The notes: generated by a model from the letters alone, not told the origin. DNA of 64,000 nt from Gammaproteobacteria bacterium (GCA_026706935.1 JAPOXV010000026.1:1083721-1147720), one strand, 5' to 3'; positions 1 to 9,065 are shown, counted from the first letter of the stretch. A program made the numbers and translations.

Positions 1-651
1 TTCGACAGAAGCGCCGTTCTCAAAGAGAAGGTTGAGAATCGCTGTCTCGTCGAAGTGCGCCGCGATATAGATCAGTTGAAAGCTGTAACTACTTACATCA
101 AATCCTTGACCGATGAAGGATTTCGCTAGCTCTTGTTGCCCGCCAACGATCGCGAACGTCATTAAGGGCGAGTAGTAGATTTCGTCGTGTGGATCCTCTG
201 CACGCAACAGCGATGGATCGTGTTCGAGTTGATGAAGTACAACGTCGGAATTACCACGGTAAGTGAGCCGAAAGAGGTCGTCTTTAGCACCATGCGCTTC
301 GAGTAATTCCCAGATCGCTTTTCGTCGATAGAACTTACATGCTGACAGTGGCGAGAGCTGGACGAAGCTCTCGCTGTTGACGCAGCCGGTCAGATTTACA
401 TCAACGTCTTTAGCCAAAAGCCATCGAACGAGCTCAAGGCGCCCGTGCCGAACGGCGGACCACAGTAAGGTCCGACCGTGACTCCCGCGCTTGTTCAGAA
501 ACTCGGGATATTCGTCAAGTAGTTGGCGTATCTCTTCGACGTGTCCGCGTTCCGCGAGCTTGAGGTACTTACCAGCTAATTGCTTCTTCCAGTGACCTGG
601 TTCAACGTCGAGCGGTTTAACCCACCTGCTCGCGGTATTGGGAACCGCCAA
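1..651 (-). CDS. Ankyrin-repeat protein, 3' part missing (runs off the window)
   Basis: Reading the minus strand from about 720 down to 1 gives one uninterrupted frame with clear ankyrin repeats, for example the stretches GRTLLWSAVRHGRLELVRWL, LMTFAIVGGQQELAKSFI and LIYIAAHFDETAILNLLFEN. Ankyrin repeats mediate protein-protein contacts; no catalytic domain is visible in this part. The C-terminus lies beyond base 1. The start is uncertain: there is no ATG near the N-terminus. The frame stays open past 720 into the divergent pnuC gene, and the first plausible start I can propose is a TTG at 651-649, followed by a non-repeat leader (WVKPLDVEPGHWKKQLAGKY) before the first repeat. The assignment to the ankyrin fold is firm, the start is not, and the partner or role is unknown. 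Confidence 0.75.
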   Translation of the reverse strand, partial: MAVPNTASRWVKPLDVEPGHWKKQLAGKYLKLAERGHVEEIRQLLDEYPEFLNKRGSHGRTLLWSAVRHGRLELVRWLLAKDVDVNLTGCVNSESFVQLSPLSACKFYRRKAIWELLEAHGAKDDLFRLTYRGNSDVVLHQLEHDPSLLRAEDPHDEIYYSPLMTFAIVGGQQELAKSFIGQGFDVSSYSFQLIYIAAHFDETAILNLLFENGASVE

Positions 652-716
652 TGCTTCGTAGAATCCGCCCGTTTTTGAAGACGCAAGTTTATTTTCTTTG
701 TAGGTAAGGAATAGAC

Positions 717-1340
717 ATGGAGTCAATCGACATTCTGATGATGGGCATGGAATACACGGGTACCGTGATCGGCGTGCTTGTCGTACTGTGTCTGATCTAC
801 GAAAAAGTCTGGGCTTGGCCACTGGGCGTGTTGTTTTGCGTATTGAGCGCCCCCGTAATGTGGCACAACAATCTATACGGATATCTAACCCTAACGTTGA
901 TTGGTTTCCTGCCGATGAATCTGTATGGGTGGTACTACTGGTTATTTGGAACAGAACACAAAGCCGAACTGCCGATTACGCTCACGCCAAGAATCGTATG
1001 GCTCATAGCGATCACGCTCAGTGTTGTAGCGATCTTTCTTTTACCATATTTCTTCGATTTGATCGTGCCTAACTATTTCGAAGAAGCGGAATACATCTAC
1101 CTTGACAACTCAATACTGGTGCTTAGTCTCGTTGCGATGTGGTATACAGCGCGAAAACACATCGAAAACTGGTTTATATGGTTTATCGTCAACGTTGGAA
1201 CGGTTACACTCTATGCGCTGACAGAGCTATGGGGATTCATGGTGCTGTATGTCCTCTACATTGGTATGGCAATCTGGGGTTATTTGCAGTGGCGACGCTC
1301 TATGGACGCAACGTCGTCAAGTGAATCTCTGGTAACCTGA
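717..1340 (+). CDS. pnuC: PnuC-type nicotinamide riboside/vitamin transporter
   Basis: A 207-residue inner-membrane protein with about seven hydrophobic segments, rich in Trp and Tyr. The PnuC signature regions are present: NLYGWYYWLFG near residues 69-79 and an ENWFIWFIVNVGTVTLYAL segment near 148-166. PnuC proteins carry nicotinamide riboside (or related vitamins such as thiamine) across the membrane by facilitated diffusion, with trapping by phosphorylation. The length is normal for the family. It is divergent from the ankyrin gene on the left. No kinase of the NadR or thiamine type is next to it, and no riboswitch was recognised upstream, so the exact substrate cannot be called from the sequence. 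Confidence 0.88.
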   Translation: MESIDILMMGMEYTGTVIGVLVVLCLIYEKVWAWPLGVLFCVLSAPVMWHNNLYGYLTLTLIGFLPMNLYGWYYWLFGTEHKAELPITLTPRIVWLIAITLSVVAIFLLPYFFDLIVPNYFEEAEYIYLDNSILVLSLVAMWYTARKHIENWFIWFIVNVGTVTLYALTELWGFMVLYVLYIGMAIWGYLQWRRSMDATSSSESLVT

Positions 1341-1725
1341 AGAGATTACTGGCTTCTTTAAGTTCGCGTTCTGAGCGCTCCGGCTAGTAGACGGGTACGA
1401 ATTACCATGAACAGTGATGGTCCATCCATTAATGTTCTATGTGATTTACTGTTCGATCGATCGCGATAAAACACTGAAAGCAAACACTGTTCCTTCTCGA
1501 CCACTCTTTGCAAAAGAGCGCGAATCACCTCAGGTAATCCACTTCACTTGATAACCGGGTTATCACTTTTTTAGATCGCCGCGAAATTCCCGTCAAGTCA
1601 CATCGATCGATCTAGGCTACTCGTCCGCACGCTGAGAAGTGAACCAGATTAGGATGACGATTGACGTAATAAACCAAGTCATCGATTGCAAGGATTTTCG
1701 GTATGCGATTGTCTCTTTCAAGTTA
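1341..1725. other. Intergenic, convergent side of pnuC
   Basis: About 385 bases between the 3' ends of two convergent genes. Short open frames here run into the antisense of the LLM oxidoreductase gene and have no recognisable protein. A weak stem (GAAG/CTTC just after the pnuC stop) is too short to call a terminator. I see nothing else. Confidence 0.5.
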
Positions 1726-2655
1726 TCAGAAATGACTCAATACCTCTTCCGCGACGAGTTGATACTGCTCAAGGTCATCCGTCGGGATTCCGCCAATCAT
1801 GATGCCATCCGCGCCTGCCTCGACAATCTCGCCGATCCTATCGATGACATAGTTCTTCGGACCGGCGGCGGATCCCTCACCAAGGCGCCGACCATTGACG
1901 AAGGCGGAAACTTTTTCCGTATCGTCTGAGACCATCGTTGGCATCAAAACCGTGTGTTTGATCTCATTGGGATCTCGACCCACGCGTTCACAATGTGCGT
2001 TTAAGACGCCAACCTTGTGATGAAACGTTTCTGCAGCCATAGGAACGCCAGACCAACCATCGAGATTCATCACATCGCCATATTTAGCGAGAGTTCGCAA
2101 TGTTCGCTTTTCGCCGGTACCTCCGACGAGGATAGGAATTCCATCGGGATTGAAGCACCTTGGGGACATTGGCGCGTCGTCTAGGCGGTAGAAATTTCCT
2201 TCAAATGTTGAACTTGAGTCGCTGTGAAACAGCGCGCGGATCAACTGACAGGCTTCCTCGAAACGATCTTGCCTTTCTTTCATACTTGGAAACGACCACC
2301 CGTACGCTTCGTGTTCCCGCTTAAACCACGCAGCGCCGATTCCGAGGACGAAGCGTCCGTGGGAAATATGGTCAACCGTCGTAGCCATCTTGGCGACTAA
2401 GCCTGGGTTTCGATACGTATTCCCAAGTACTAAGTGACCTATGCGTAGGCTCTTCGTAAATCCGGCAACGGCCGCCGCGACTGTAAATCCTTCATGTGCC
2501 GTTAGATGTTCTTCCTCTTTACGACCCGGCGGCGGGAGATAGTGGTCGGCGAACCATACGCTCTCCCACTGCTCGCCATCGTCGAGTAACTCGACTACGT
2601 TTCGAATTGAGTCCCATGTATTTCGATAACAAGTGACCTGTGCACCAAATCGCAT
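1726..2655 (-). CDS. LLM-class flavin-dependent oxidoreductase (luciferase-like)
   Basis: A 309-residue protein of the bacterial luciferase-like superfamily (TIM barrel, FMN or F420 binding). Family landmarks are the opening MRFGAQV strand, WFADHYLPPPG near residues 34-44, the SLRIGHLVLGN strand near 69-79, the HISHGRFVLGIGAAW segment near 96-110, and the ILVGGTGEKRTLRTLAKYGD block near 176-195 that closes the flavin phosphate site. Members catalyse monooxygenation or hydride transfer on small organic molecules. The gene lies 27 bases downstream of the sulfatase-like gene on the same strand, so the two are probably co-transcribed. The substrate cannot be inferred; F420 versus FMN use cannot be decided from sequence alone. 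Confidence 0.85.
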   Translation of the reverse strand: MRFGAQVTCYRNTWDSIRNVVELLDDGEQWESVWFADHYLPPPGRKEEEHLTAHEGFTVAAAVAGFTKSLRIGHLVLGNTYRNPGLVAKMATTVDHISHGRFVLGIGAAWFKREHEAYGWSFPSMKERQDRFEEACQLIRALFHSDSSSTFEGNFYRLDDAPMSPRCFNPDGIPILVGGTGEKRTLRTLAKYGDVMNLDGWSGVPMAAETFHHKVGVLNAHCERVGRDPNEIKHTVLMPTMVSDDTEKVSAFVNGRRLGEGSAAGPKNYVIDRIGEIVEAGADGIMIGGIPTDDLEQYQLVAEEVLSHF

Positions 2656-2682
2656 AGACAGCTCCTTTACTCGATTCTCTTG

Positions 2683-4077
2683 TTATTGTGGGGACCAACA
2701 CTGAATCAACGTATCGTCCGCGCCGATGGAACGCATGAAATCCTCAAACTTCTGTTGCATTTCCTTTGCCGCGGATGCGTTCTGGCTGATCACGTCGTTT
2801 GCAGCGTTTGGATCGTTTCCATACTCGTAAAGTTCTGGTTCGCCTTCTGACCCTACCGCGGTATATCCCCATTGACCGTCGACGACGAATGGCGTAACGG
2901 CGTTAGGTGGGCATCTCCCGTCTCGACGTGGGCTCACGTATCCAGCGCTCACGACCAGATCGCGGTGACTGTCGCCGTTCTGCAAAGCACCCACAAAACT
3001 CTCTCCGTTTACCGGTTGCCTAACATCAAGTTCGAATCCAGCGAGCTCACTAAGCGAAGGTAGGATATCGGGTGGTTGGGCAAGGAAATTCGTGGTTTTC
3101 CCTTGAGGTACACCCGGACCGGCGATGATGAAAGGTACATGTCCGACTTCTGGGTAGATCGGCCAGTAACGATCGTCGTTATCAGAAATGTTGCTCTTGC
3201 CCGTACGGTTGTGCTCACCAATGCTGGTACCGTGGTCACTCGTGATGATCACGATCGAGTTCTCGAGTAACTGCAATTCTTGAATCTTCTGTAGAACGAC
3301 CCCTAGTTGCTTATCGACTAACTCTGACTCGGCAGCGTAATGCGCCCAGAGATTGTGTAGTTCAGCCGGTGAATAGTCGGTTGCGGGTCCATAGTTGCAA
3401 TGAATCATCGGCGCGCCGTCATAGTCCGGATCGTAGTTCTTCACCATGTACTCGGGCGGATCCCATGGTTCATGTGGATCGAAAAAGTCCACCCAAAGGA
3501 AGAACGGGTCCCACTGGTAGTTCTCTTCAAGCCAGCGCGCGGTTGTAGCGGCTGTCTTGTACATGAACGTCTCTTCTTCGACTTCGAAATATCGATTTAT
3601 CCACCGATGCGCGTCAGCCAAACTGCTGTCGTTCCAGATTGGCATTCGACGTGTTTTGTCGAAGGGCATCTCGTTGCGTATTGGATGATTTAGATGCAAT
3701 AGATGCTTGTCGCCTTCTTGACCGCGATGCTGATATGCGGCGTCAAAACCGAATTGGAATCGACTGTTGAACAGGTGAGGGCAATCGCAGATCAATTGAG
3801 TTTTGTAACCCTGTCGGTGCAGCGTCTTACCAATGTGATTGGGACCGCTTTGGTCGATCGGCTGCCAGCCGTAGTGTGGCCAGCCGAAAATGCCAGTCGC
3901 CAGATCAGTCCGGTTTGGAATGGTCGGAAAGCTTGCCGTGTAGAAATTCGTGACGTTGGTAGCGGTCGATTTACAGAACCGATCAAGGCACGGCGTTCGT
4001 ACGGGCCTTTCTGCGTTGTCGAATAAGTTGTCGTATCGAAAGGTATCGGTCACTAGGACGATGATGTTTTTCTTCAT
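2683..4077 (-). CDS. Sulfatase-fold hydrolase with Thr at the formylglycine position
   Basis: A 464-residue member of the alkaline phosphatase/sulfatase superfamily. Metal ligands are visible: Asp11 in VLVTDTFRYDN, and the ITSDHGTSIGEH block near residue 280. In ordinary sulfatases the nucleophile motif is C/S-X-P-S/A-R; here the matching segment reads FPTIPNRTDLATG, which puts Thr52 where the Cys or Ser converted to formylglycine should be. Thr is the nucleophile in other branches of the superfamily (nucleotide pyrophosphatase/phosphodiesterase, phosphonoacetate hydrolase), so this may be a phosphodiesterase or phosphonate hydrolase rather than a sulfatase, or a non-catalytic relative. No signal peptide is visible, so the product is probably cytoplasmic. 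It is the upstream gene of a likely pair with the LLM oxidoreductase. Confidence 0.82.
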   Translation of the reverse strand: MKKNIIVLVTDTFRYDNLFDNAERPVRTPCLDRFCKSTATNVTNFYTASFPTIPNRTDLATGIFGWPHYGWQPIDQSGPNHIGKTLHRQGYKTQLICDCPHLFNSRFQFGFDAAYQHRGQEGDKHLLHLNHPIRNEMPFDKTRRMPIWNDSSLADAHRWINRYFEVEEETFMYKTAATTARWLEENYQWDPFFLWVDFFDPHEPWDPPEYMVKNYDPDYDGAPMIHCNYGPATDYSPAELHNLWAHYAAESELVDKQLGVVLQKIQELQLLENSIVIITSDHGTSIGEHNRTGKSNISDNDDRYWPIYPEVGHVPFIIAGPGVPQGKTTNFLAQPPDILPSLSELAGFELDVRQPVNGESFVGALQNGDSHRDLVVSAGYVSPRRDGRCPPNAVTPFVVDGQWGYTAVGSEGEPELYEYGNDPNAANDVISQNASAAKEMQQKFEDFMRSIGADDTLIQCWSPQ

Positions 4078-4173
4078 ATCAATACTCGATGGCTGACATG
4101 TGATTCTCGATTGGACGAAGTGCGACTGACGTCGACGAGCTTCAGTCTATGTTAGTTGCTCATGTTGGTGGGT

Positions 4174-5205
4174 TTACGACGTACCGGACGCGATTATGTG
4201 GCAACCATCACCGCGCAGAAACGAAAAAATCAGGTCTAGCTGACGTTGGTCTGTGGTTCGCTGAGTAACAAACGTCACGTGATCATTTGGTCCTGCATTA
4301 GGATCCAATTCGATGCCCCAAAGTGCAACTAGCTGATTGGGTACGGTTGAATAGCGTACGTCGATGATTCGATTTGTGACATGAGGATCCATCGCGACGT
4401 AATCTTGTGAAAACCAACTGAAGCGGTCTACGTCGACTAGCTGTTGACCTGTTCCAAGCCAAGGTAAGTGCTCGTCCGTATCGAGGACTTCAGCGGTCGC
4501 GCTCGAACCGCACTTCATTGGTTTAGTCGTCAAGCCCACGCGAATGGCATCGACGTAGTAAACGTCTTCATGTTCATAGATCGACCGCCAGAGGAGCTGA
4601 TTGGCGATACTCGGTTTGATCGTTAGTCGTTCAGGAACGTGTCCTCTCGCTTGAGCGAGTTGCTCACCAGCGTCGAGCGCTCGCTGACTCTGGATGACAC
4701 CAAGACTAAGGTACGTAACCACCCATGCCAATCCGATCCATGGTAACCAATGTCGACGCCAGATCAGACCTGCAATCACTGCAAGCAATAGTGGGAACGT
4801 AAAAGCGGGATCAAGTACGGAAACAGTATTCCACGCGACGCGATAGTCAGTGAAAGGCCAGAACAACTGAGTCCCGTAGGAGGTACAAGAGTCTAGAAAG
4901 CCGTGTGTTGCGTAGCCTAGTAGACATGCCAGATAGATGTACTTGAACTCGACTGATTTTCGTAAAAATGGGAACAAGCAGCCAGCGACGATCAACGCAC
5001 CGATAGGTATGAAGATCAGTGCGTGGGTGAATTGCCGATGGAAAACTAAGAACATCAACGGATCCACATCGCTCGTAATGAAGATGTCCAAATCCGGAGC
5101 CATTCCAGCTAGCGCGCCGCATAACGTCAGTCTTCCTAGGTTCTCATGTTGAAGCACACTTTGAGGGAGTACTGCTCCGAGACTACCTTGGCTAATTGGG
5201 TCCAT
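4174..5205 (-). CDS. YdjM-like membrane-bound metal-dependent hydrolase (DUF457 family)
   Basis: A 343-residue protein opening with MDPISQGSLGAVLPQS, the typical start of the YdjM/YbcI family. The conserved family motifs follow: APDLD near residue 36, FHRQFTHALIF near 54 (HRxFTHS in relatives) and ATHGFLDSCTSYGTQLFWPF near 97-116. Four or five hydrophobic segments fill the first 170 residues. The C-terminal 170 residues form a soluble domain commonly found in longer family members. The family is often called a metal-dependent hydrolase on the basis of conserved His and Asp residues, but no reaction is established for most members. The gene is 96 bases upstream of the sulfatase-like gene on the same strand and may be in the same operon. 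Confidence 0.8.
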   Translation of the reverse strand: MDPISQGSLGAVLPQSVLQHENLGRLTLCGALAGMAPDLDIFITSDVDPLMFLVFHRQFTHALIFIPIGALIVAGCLFPFLRKSVEFKYIYLACLLGYATHGFLDSCTSYGTQLFWPFTDYRVAWNTVSVLDPAFTFPLLLAVIAGLIWRRHWLPWIGLAWVVTYLSLGVIQSQRALDAGEQLAQARGHVPERLTIKPSIANQLLWRSIYEHEDVYYVDAIRVGLTTKPMKCGSSATAEVLDTDEHLPWLGTGQQLVDVDRFSWFSQDYVAMDPHVTNRIIDVRYSTVPNQLVALWGIELDPNAGPNDHVTFVTQRTTDQRQLDLIFSFLRGDGCHIIASGTS

Positions 5206-5310
5206 CGTGCTGTGTCGTTAAATTCGTTCGTCGCTGTTTAAATGGCACGCAAGCCGTGTGACCTGCGTGAGGTGAATAACGTCAATGTCAAGGAATAGGT
5301 AGGAACGATA

Positions 5311-6684
5311 GTGACAGAAGGAACGCCGGGCTTTGTAAAGGTGCTGCGCGCCCGGGAAGTTTTAACGCTGTCGTTTGGCGCGATGATCGGTTGGAGCTGG
5401 ATTTTGATGACCGGTTACTGGGTCGATCACGCAGGAAGCTTCGGCGTGCTGTTAGCGTTCCTGATCGGCGGCATCACCGTACTTTTCATTGCATTGACGT
5501 ACGCAGAGCTCGTAACCGCGATGCCACGAGCCGGCGGCGAGCACGTTTACACCCATCACGCACTCGGTGCGACGCCGTCGTTCGTTTGCACTTGGGCATT
5601 GCTGATGGCCTACACGACGGTTTGCTTATTTGAAGCCGTTGCTTTACCCACGGCTGTTGCTTACCTGATACCTGAAGTTCGCTTCGGAGATCTGTGGACG
5701 CTTGAAGGTTTCACCGTCGATATCGGATTTGTTCTTATCGGTGTCGGTGGTGCGATCGTCATGACGGTCATCAACATCCTCGGCATCAAAATGGCGGCGG
5801 TTGTTCAAACAATCGTCACCTTGGTGATCCTCCTATCGGGTGTGGTGATGTTCACCGGTGGCGCGATTCACGGAGAAGCAGCGAATCTAGAACCGTTGTT
5901 CGGTCAGGGAATATCGGGCATATTGGTTGTTCTCATCATGGTGCCCGTGCTGCTAGTCGGATTCGATGTCATACCGCAGGCTGCGGAAGAACTGGCGGTT
6001 CCGCTAAAGCAACTTGGTTGGTTGCTGATTTTTTCGGTCATGCTGGCAATCCTTTGGTACGGAGCGATTTCCTTCGCTGCGGCTACCTCAATGCCAAGAC
6101 CAGAATTGGCGGTCACTACTATGTCGAGTGGCGATGCGGCTGCAGCGCTTTGGAATCACCCGTCGGCCGGCGCAATACTGGTGATTGGTGGTATCGGAGG
6201 GATTCTCACTAGCTGGAACGCCTTCATCATCGGTGGCAGCCGGTTGATGTTTGCGCTCGCAAACTCCGGTTTTCTGCCGAAGAAGCTCGGTGAGCTTCAT
6301 CCGCGTTTTCATACTCCGTGGCTTGCGATCTTGGTCATTGGCGTACTCTCTTGTATTACGCCGCTTTTCGGACGAACGATCCTCGTTTGGTTTATTAACG
6401 CAGGCAGTTTCGGCACGGTACTCGCATATATTTTTGTACCGATCGCATTTCTCGTCCTACGCGCGAAAGAACCCGAACTGCTCCGACCGTATCGGTTGAA
6501 GTATGGGAAGACCGTTGGATCGATCGCGATCGTGCTTGGGGTCGGCTTGTTCGCGCTGTTTTTTCCTCCCTTTGATTCAGCGCTCGGTCAACCGGAGTGG
6601 GTGATCATTGGATTGTGGAGTTGCGTCGGTGTCGTGCTATATACGATGTACGGTCGCAAACTTGCGATTCAAGAAGGCAATTGA
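5311..6684 (+). CDS. APC-family amino acid/amine permease
   Basis: A 457-residue inner-membrane permease with about 12 hydrophobic segments. The N-terminus carries the APC superfamily hallmark LTLSFGAMIGWSWILMTGYW near residues 17-36 (unwound first helix, substrate and Na+/H+ site), and helix 3 begins with TYAELVTAMPRAGGEHVYTH near 63-82. Such transporters take up amino acids or polyamines by proton or sodium symport. The start is GTG with an AGGA ribosome site at the usual distance. The last 16 bases overlap the 3' end of the convergent nucleoside hydrolase gene, leaving no room for a terminator between them. Substrate is not determinable from the sequence. Confidence 0.88.
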   Translation: MTEGTPGFVKVLRAREVLTLSFGAMIGWSWILMTGYWVDHAGSFGVLLAFLIGGITVLFIALTYAELVTAMPRAGGEHVYTHHALGATPSFVCTWALLMAYTTVCLFEAVALPTAVAYLIPEVRFGDLWTLEGFTVDIGFVLIGVGGAIVMTVINILGIKMAAVVQTIVTLVILLSGVVMFTGGAIHGEAANLEPLFGQGISGILVVLIMVPVLLVGFDVIPQAAEELAVPLKQLGWLLIFSVMLAILWYGAISFAAATSMPRPELAVTTMSSGDAAAALWNHPSAGAILVIGGIGGILTSWNAFIIGGSRLMFALANSGFLPKKLGELHPRFHTPWLAILVIGVLSCITPLFGRTILVWFINAGSFGTVLAYIFVPIAFLVLRAKEPELLRPYRLKYGKTVGSIAIVLGVGLFALFFPPFDSALGQPEWVIIGLWSCVGVVLYTMYGRKLAIQEGN

Positions 6685-7580
6685 TAGTTACGCATTGAAT
6701 CGAAAAAGTCTTCGAGGATGGCGTCTTTGTCGAAGTTTTCCCAGATAGCGATGCGATGAGGGTTGTCGGGCCAGTCGGTCCACGACTGCCCGTTAAGGAC
6801 TGGCGCGGGCATTTCGTGTCGTTCACCCCACAAGGGGTTCTTCACGACCGCGACCGCGACAACATCAAAGAGAGGACGCTGTGGGGAATTCATGTGCTCG
6901 AACAATGAAACGGAGTAGTCTCCGAAGCATGTGAATTCGCCGCCGTGGCGACCGGTCACAGGATCTACTTGAGGTCCCAAACCAGGCATCGTTTGCTTCA
7001 CGAACTCCGTTTCGACCGCTACAGCTGTAGCGCCGGTTGTCTGTGTATAGCGGACGGTGACCATTTCAAACGCAACAGAGGAGTTGAGAACGCTGTTTAC
7101 GGCTGGGATGTCCGCTACCTGGTTGTACTCCCCTTCCTCGGGGTAATTACTACCTAACCAGACAACTCGAATTTTGCTTTTAATGTCTGGCGCGCGATCG
7201 AGCGCGAGCGCGATATTGGTCAGTTTGCCGACGGGAATGACCACCAAACGTTGGTCGCGTTCGCGTCGTGCTTCGTCGATGATGAAGTCAACTGCGTCAA
7301 TGCCGTCGAACGAATCGTCGTTAACAAAGGGGCGAATGTCCTCATAGTTTTGATCGGCACCCTTAAAAAGCGGAACCGAGTCAAACGAATCACACAATTG
7401 GAGCACACGTTTCGCTTCGTCGTACTGCCCTTGGATCCCGTCACCAAGCGGCGTGTTGTTGACAGTAACGCCTACTAGATTAAAAGCATCGCTGTTGAAC
7501 ACTGCATATGCAATTGCGTGCTGGTCGTCGAGTTCATTATTCGCGTCGGAATCGACAAGTATCGGAATTCGGTCTGGCAT
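6669..7580 (-). CDS. Nucleoside hydrolase (IunH/RihB-like)
   Basis: A 303-residue member of the inosine-uridine nucleoside N-ribohydrolase family, which splits nucleosides into base and ribose with a Ca2+ ion held by an N-terminal Asp cluster. The cluster appears as VDSDANNELDDQHAIAYA (Asp10, Asp12, Asp18, Asp19). It is slightly longer than the standard DTDPGxDD form, as in divergent members. Other family segments are VVIPVGKLTNIALAL near residues 113-127 and RVVWLGSNY near 138-146. The C-terminal active-site His region is less typical, so the natural substrate may not be a standard nucleoside. The gene is convergent with the permease and overlaps it by 16 bases; a role in nucleoside salvage is inferred from family only. 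Confidence 0.82.
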   Translation of the reverse strand: MPDRIPILVDSDANNELDDQHAIAYAVFNSDAFNLVGVTVNNTPLGDGIQGQYDEAKRVLQLCDSFDSVPLFKGADQNYEDIRPFVNDDSFDGIDAVDFIIDEARRERDQRLVVIPVGKLTNIALALDRAPDIKSKIRVVWLGSNYPEEGEYNQVADIPAVNSVLNSSVAFEMVTVRYTQTTGATAVAVETEFVKQTMPGLGPQVDPVTGRHGGEFTCFGDYSVSLFEHMNSPQRPLFDVVAVAVVKNPLWGERHEMPAPVLNGQSWTDWPDNPHRIAIWENFDKDAILEDFFDSMRNYQLPS

Positions 7581-7646
7581 AGGAAAACTTGACGACTGAA
7601 GATAGGCGTAGGATTCTAGTCGTGTGAAGCGATGTGGACCTAGCGG

Positions 7647-8594
7647 CTAGATTGGGATTTCTGGACTTTGCTCGAAGTTAATGGGTTCACACTCAAGTCG
7701 GGAAACCCAGTAATGTGCGTCAAACGTCTTATCGCCAAGTAGTCGACGCCAAAAATGGATGCGATTGATGAACTCAATCCGCCCAGTGTCCATTTCAAAC
7801 CAAGGTTCGCCGCGCGTCAGGACGCTTTGTACGCTATCAGGATCTTGACGTTCGCGGACGAAAAAGATCGGTAGCTGGGTTGAATCTGCATCGGTTAAGT
7901 CCGTCGTGTCCCACAGACGTACTTGAGGTACGGTGGGGTTTAGTCGTAGCTTGTATAGATAGCGCGTCCGATCGCTCCGATTAATGCTTCCACCGTGCCA
8001 AATCCCGTGATGCATCAGGAACACGGTTCCAGCTGGACAAACCACATGCTGTTGTCCGCGAACATTTTGATATCTTGCAATCGCTGCTTCATTAACAATC
8101 CGTAAGTGCGACCCAGGTAAATAACGCGTACCTCCCATGGATTGCGTAATCTCCTGCGGGTAGTAGAACAGCTGAATATCGAACGCTTTCCGTACGTCGA
8201 TGGTCGAGTCTTGATGCAAGTGCTGAGCGTTCGCGGAATGACCGGCAGCTTCGATGTCGGCGGCAGGAGGCAAGACGTGTACGAAATGGTGATCGAGCAG
8301 ACTATTTGGTCCGACCAAACTCTCGATCGCACCTTTCAAGCGCGGTAGTCGCATGATTTGGCCGAGTGTTTGATCTGATGTGAGCGCTTGATCGATTTCC
8401 GTACCCGCAGGTACGGCAGGTACCGTTGTTCCACCATTAACTTCGCGTACACCGAACGTGCGCTCCAACTCCTCTAGGAATTGGTCGTTGAGCGACGTCG
8501 GAACAACGGCGTCAAGACGTACGAACCCACGACTTGCGAATATTGCCATGTCGTGGGTCGAGAGTTTGTTTGTGGACAACGATTCGGCACTCAA
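7647..8594 (-). CDS. Phytanoyl-CoA dioxygenase family protein (PhyH no. 1)
   Basis: A 315-residue Fe(II)/2-oxoglutarate dioxygenase of the PhyH family. The facial triad is visible: HLHQDSTID near residue 128 supplies His-x-Asp, and MHHGIWHGGS near residues 195-204 supplies the distal His, with RYLYKLR following as the 2-oxoglutarate-binding Arg region. GGTRYLPGSHLRIV near 153-166 is a conserved PhyH strand. Members hydroxylate lipids, amino acids or secondary metabolites. The substrate is unknown. It is one of five PhyH-type genes in the window and is preceded on the same strand by a small hypothetical gene. Confidence 0.87.
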   Translation of the reverse strand: MSAESLSTNKLSTHDMAIFASRGFVRLDAVVPTSLNDQFLEELERTFGVREVNGGTTVPAVPAGTEIDQALTSDQTLGQIMRLPRLKGAIESLVGPNSLLDHHFVHVLPPAADIEAAGHSANAQHLHQDSTIDVRKAFDIQLFYYPQEITQSMGGTRYLPGSHLRIVNEAAIARYQNVRGQQHVVCPAGTVFLMHHGIWHGGSINRSDRTRYLYKLRLNPTVPQVRLWDTTDLTDADSTQLPIFFVRERQDPDSVQSVLTRGEPWFEMDTGRIEFINRIHFWRRLLGDKTFDAHYWVSRLECEPINFEQSPEIPI

Positions 8595-8702
8595 GGCTTT
8601 ATTGTTAGATGGTTTTCGGTCTAGTCGGTGAGTTTACATAGACAGATCAGAACGATCGCTGATACTAGCGGTGAAAACACAATGCTCGGACGTTGTCCTA
8701 GG

Positions 8703-9014
8703 TTACTCGAGTTGGTCATTCTCTTTAGAGACGAGCTTCTCGAAGAAGAACTCATACTTGAAATACCCCGTTCTAAATTCATCTCCGGAATTGTGATTTA
8801 TGAGCGGCGATGCTTGAATCAAGCGCCACCCGTCTTGTAGCGCTGCTAACCCCGTTGCATACGGAGGTTCCTCATCTCCCCCTGCTTGATGTCGGACCTT
8901 CCCGGCGCCATCGTATCGAGCCCACGCAGTGACCGGAGAGTCTAATGCTGAATTAGCTAGGTAGAGGACCAACACCTGCTGTCGAACTGCGGTGTTCAAT
9001 TTCGTTTTGTGCAC
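8703..9014 (-). CDS. Small conserved hypothetical protein
   Basis: A 103-residue acidic-to-neutral protein beginning at a GTG. I do not recognise a named family, but its composition is protein-like and the segments YATGLAALQDGWRLIQASPL and GYFKYEFFFEKLV resemble small uncharacterised proteobacterial proteins I have seen that pair a DGWRxxQ motif with a Lys-Tyr-Glu-Phe C-terminal strand. No transmembrane segment, signal peptide or Cys motif is present. It lies about 110 bases upstream of PhyH no. 1 on the same strand and divergent from the MDR dehydrogenase. Function unknown. Confidence 0.6.
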   Translation of the reverse strand: MHKTKLNTAVRQQVLVLYLANSALDSPVTAWARYDGAGKVRHQAGGDEEPPYATGLAALQDGWRLIQASPLINHNSGDEFRTGYFKYEFFFEKLVSKENDQLE

Positions 9015-9065
9015 TGAAGTAGTGCGAATTCAAGCACATTCGGCTCTGAAAACCACATTACGCTT

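Noticed and set aside
1639-1929. Plus-strand ORF antisense to the LLM oxidoreductase
   Set aside because: Overlaps the end of a clear gene on the other strand and matches nothing.
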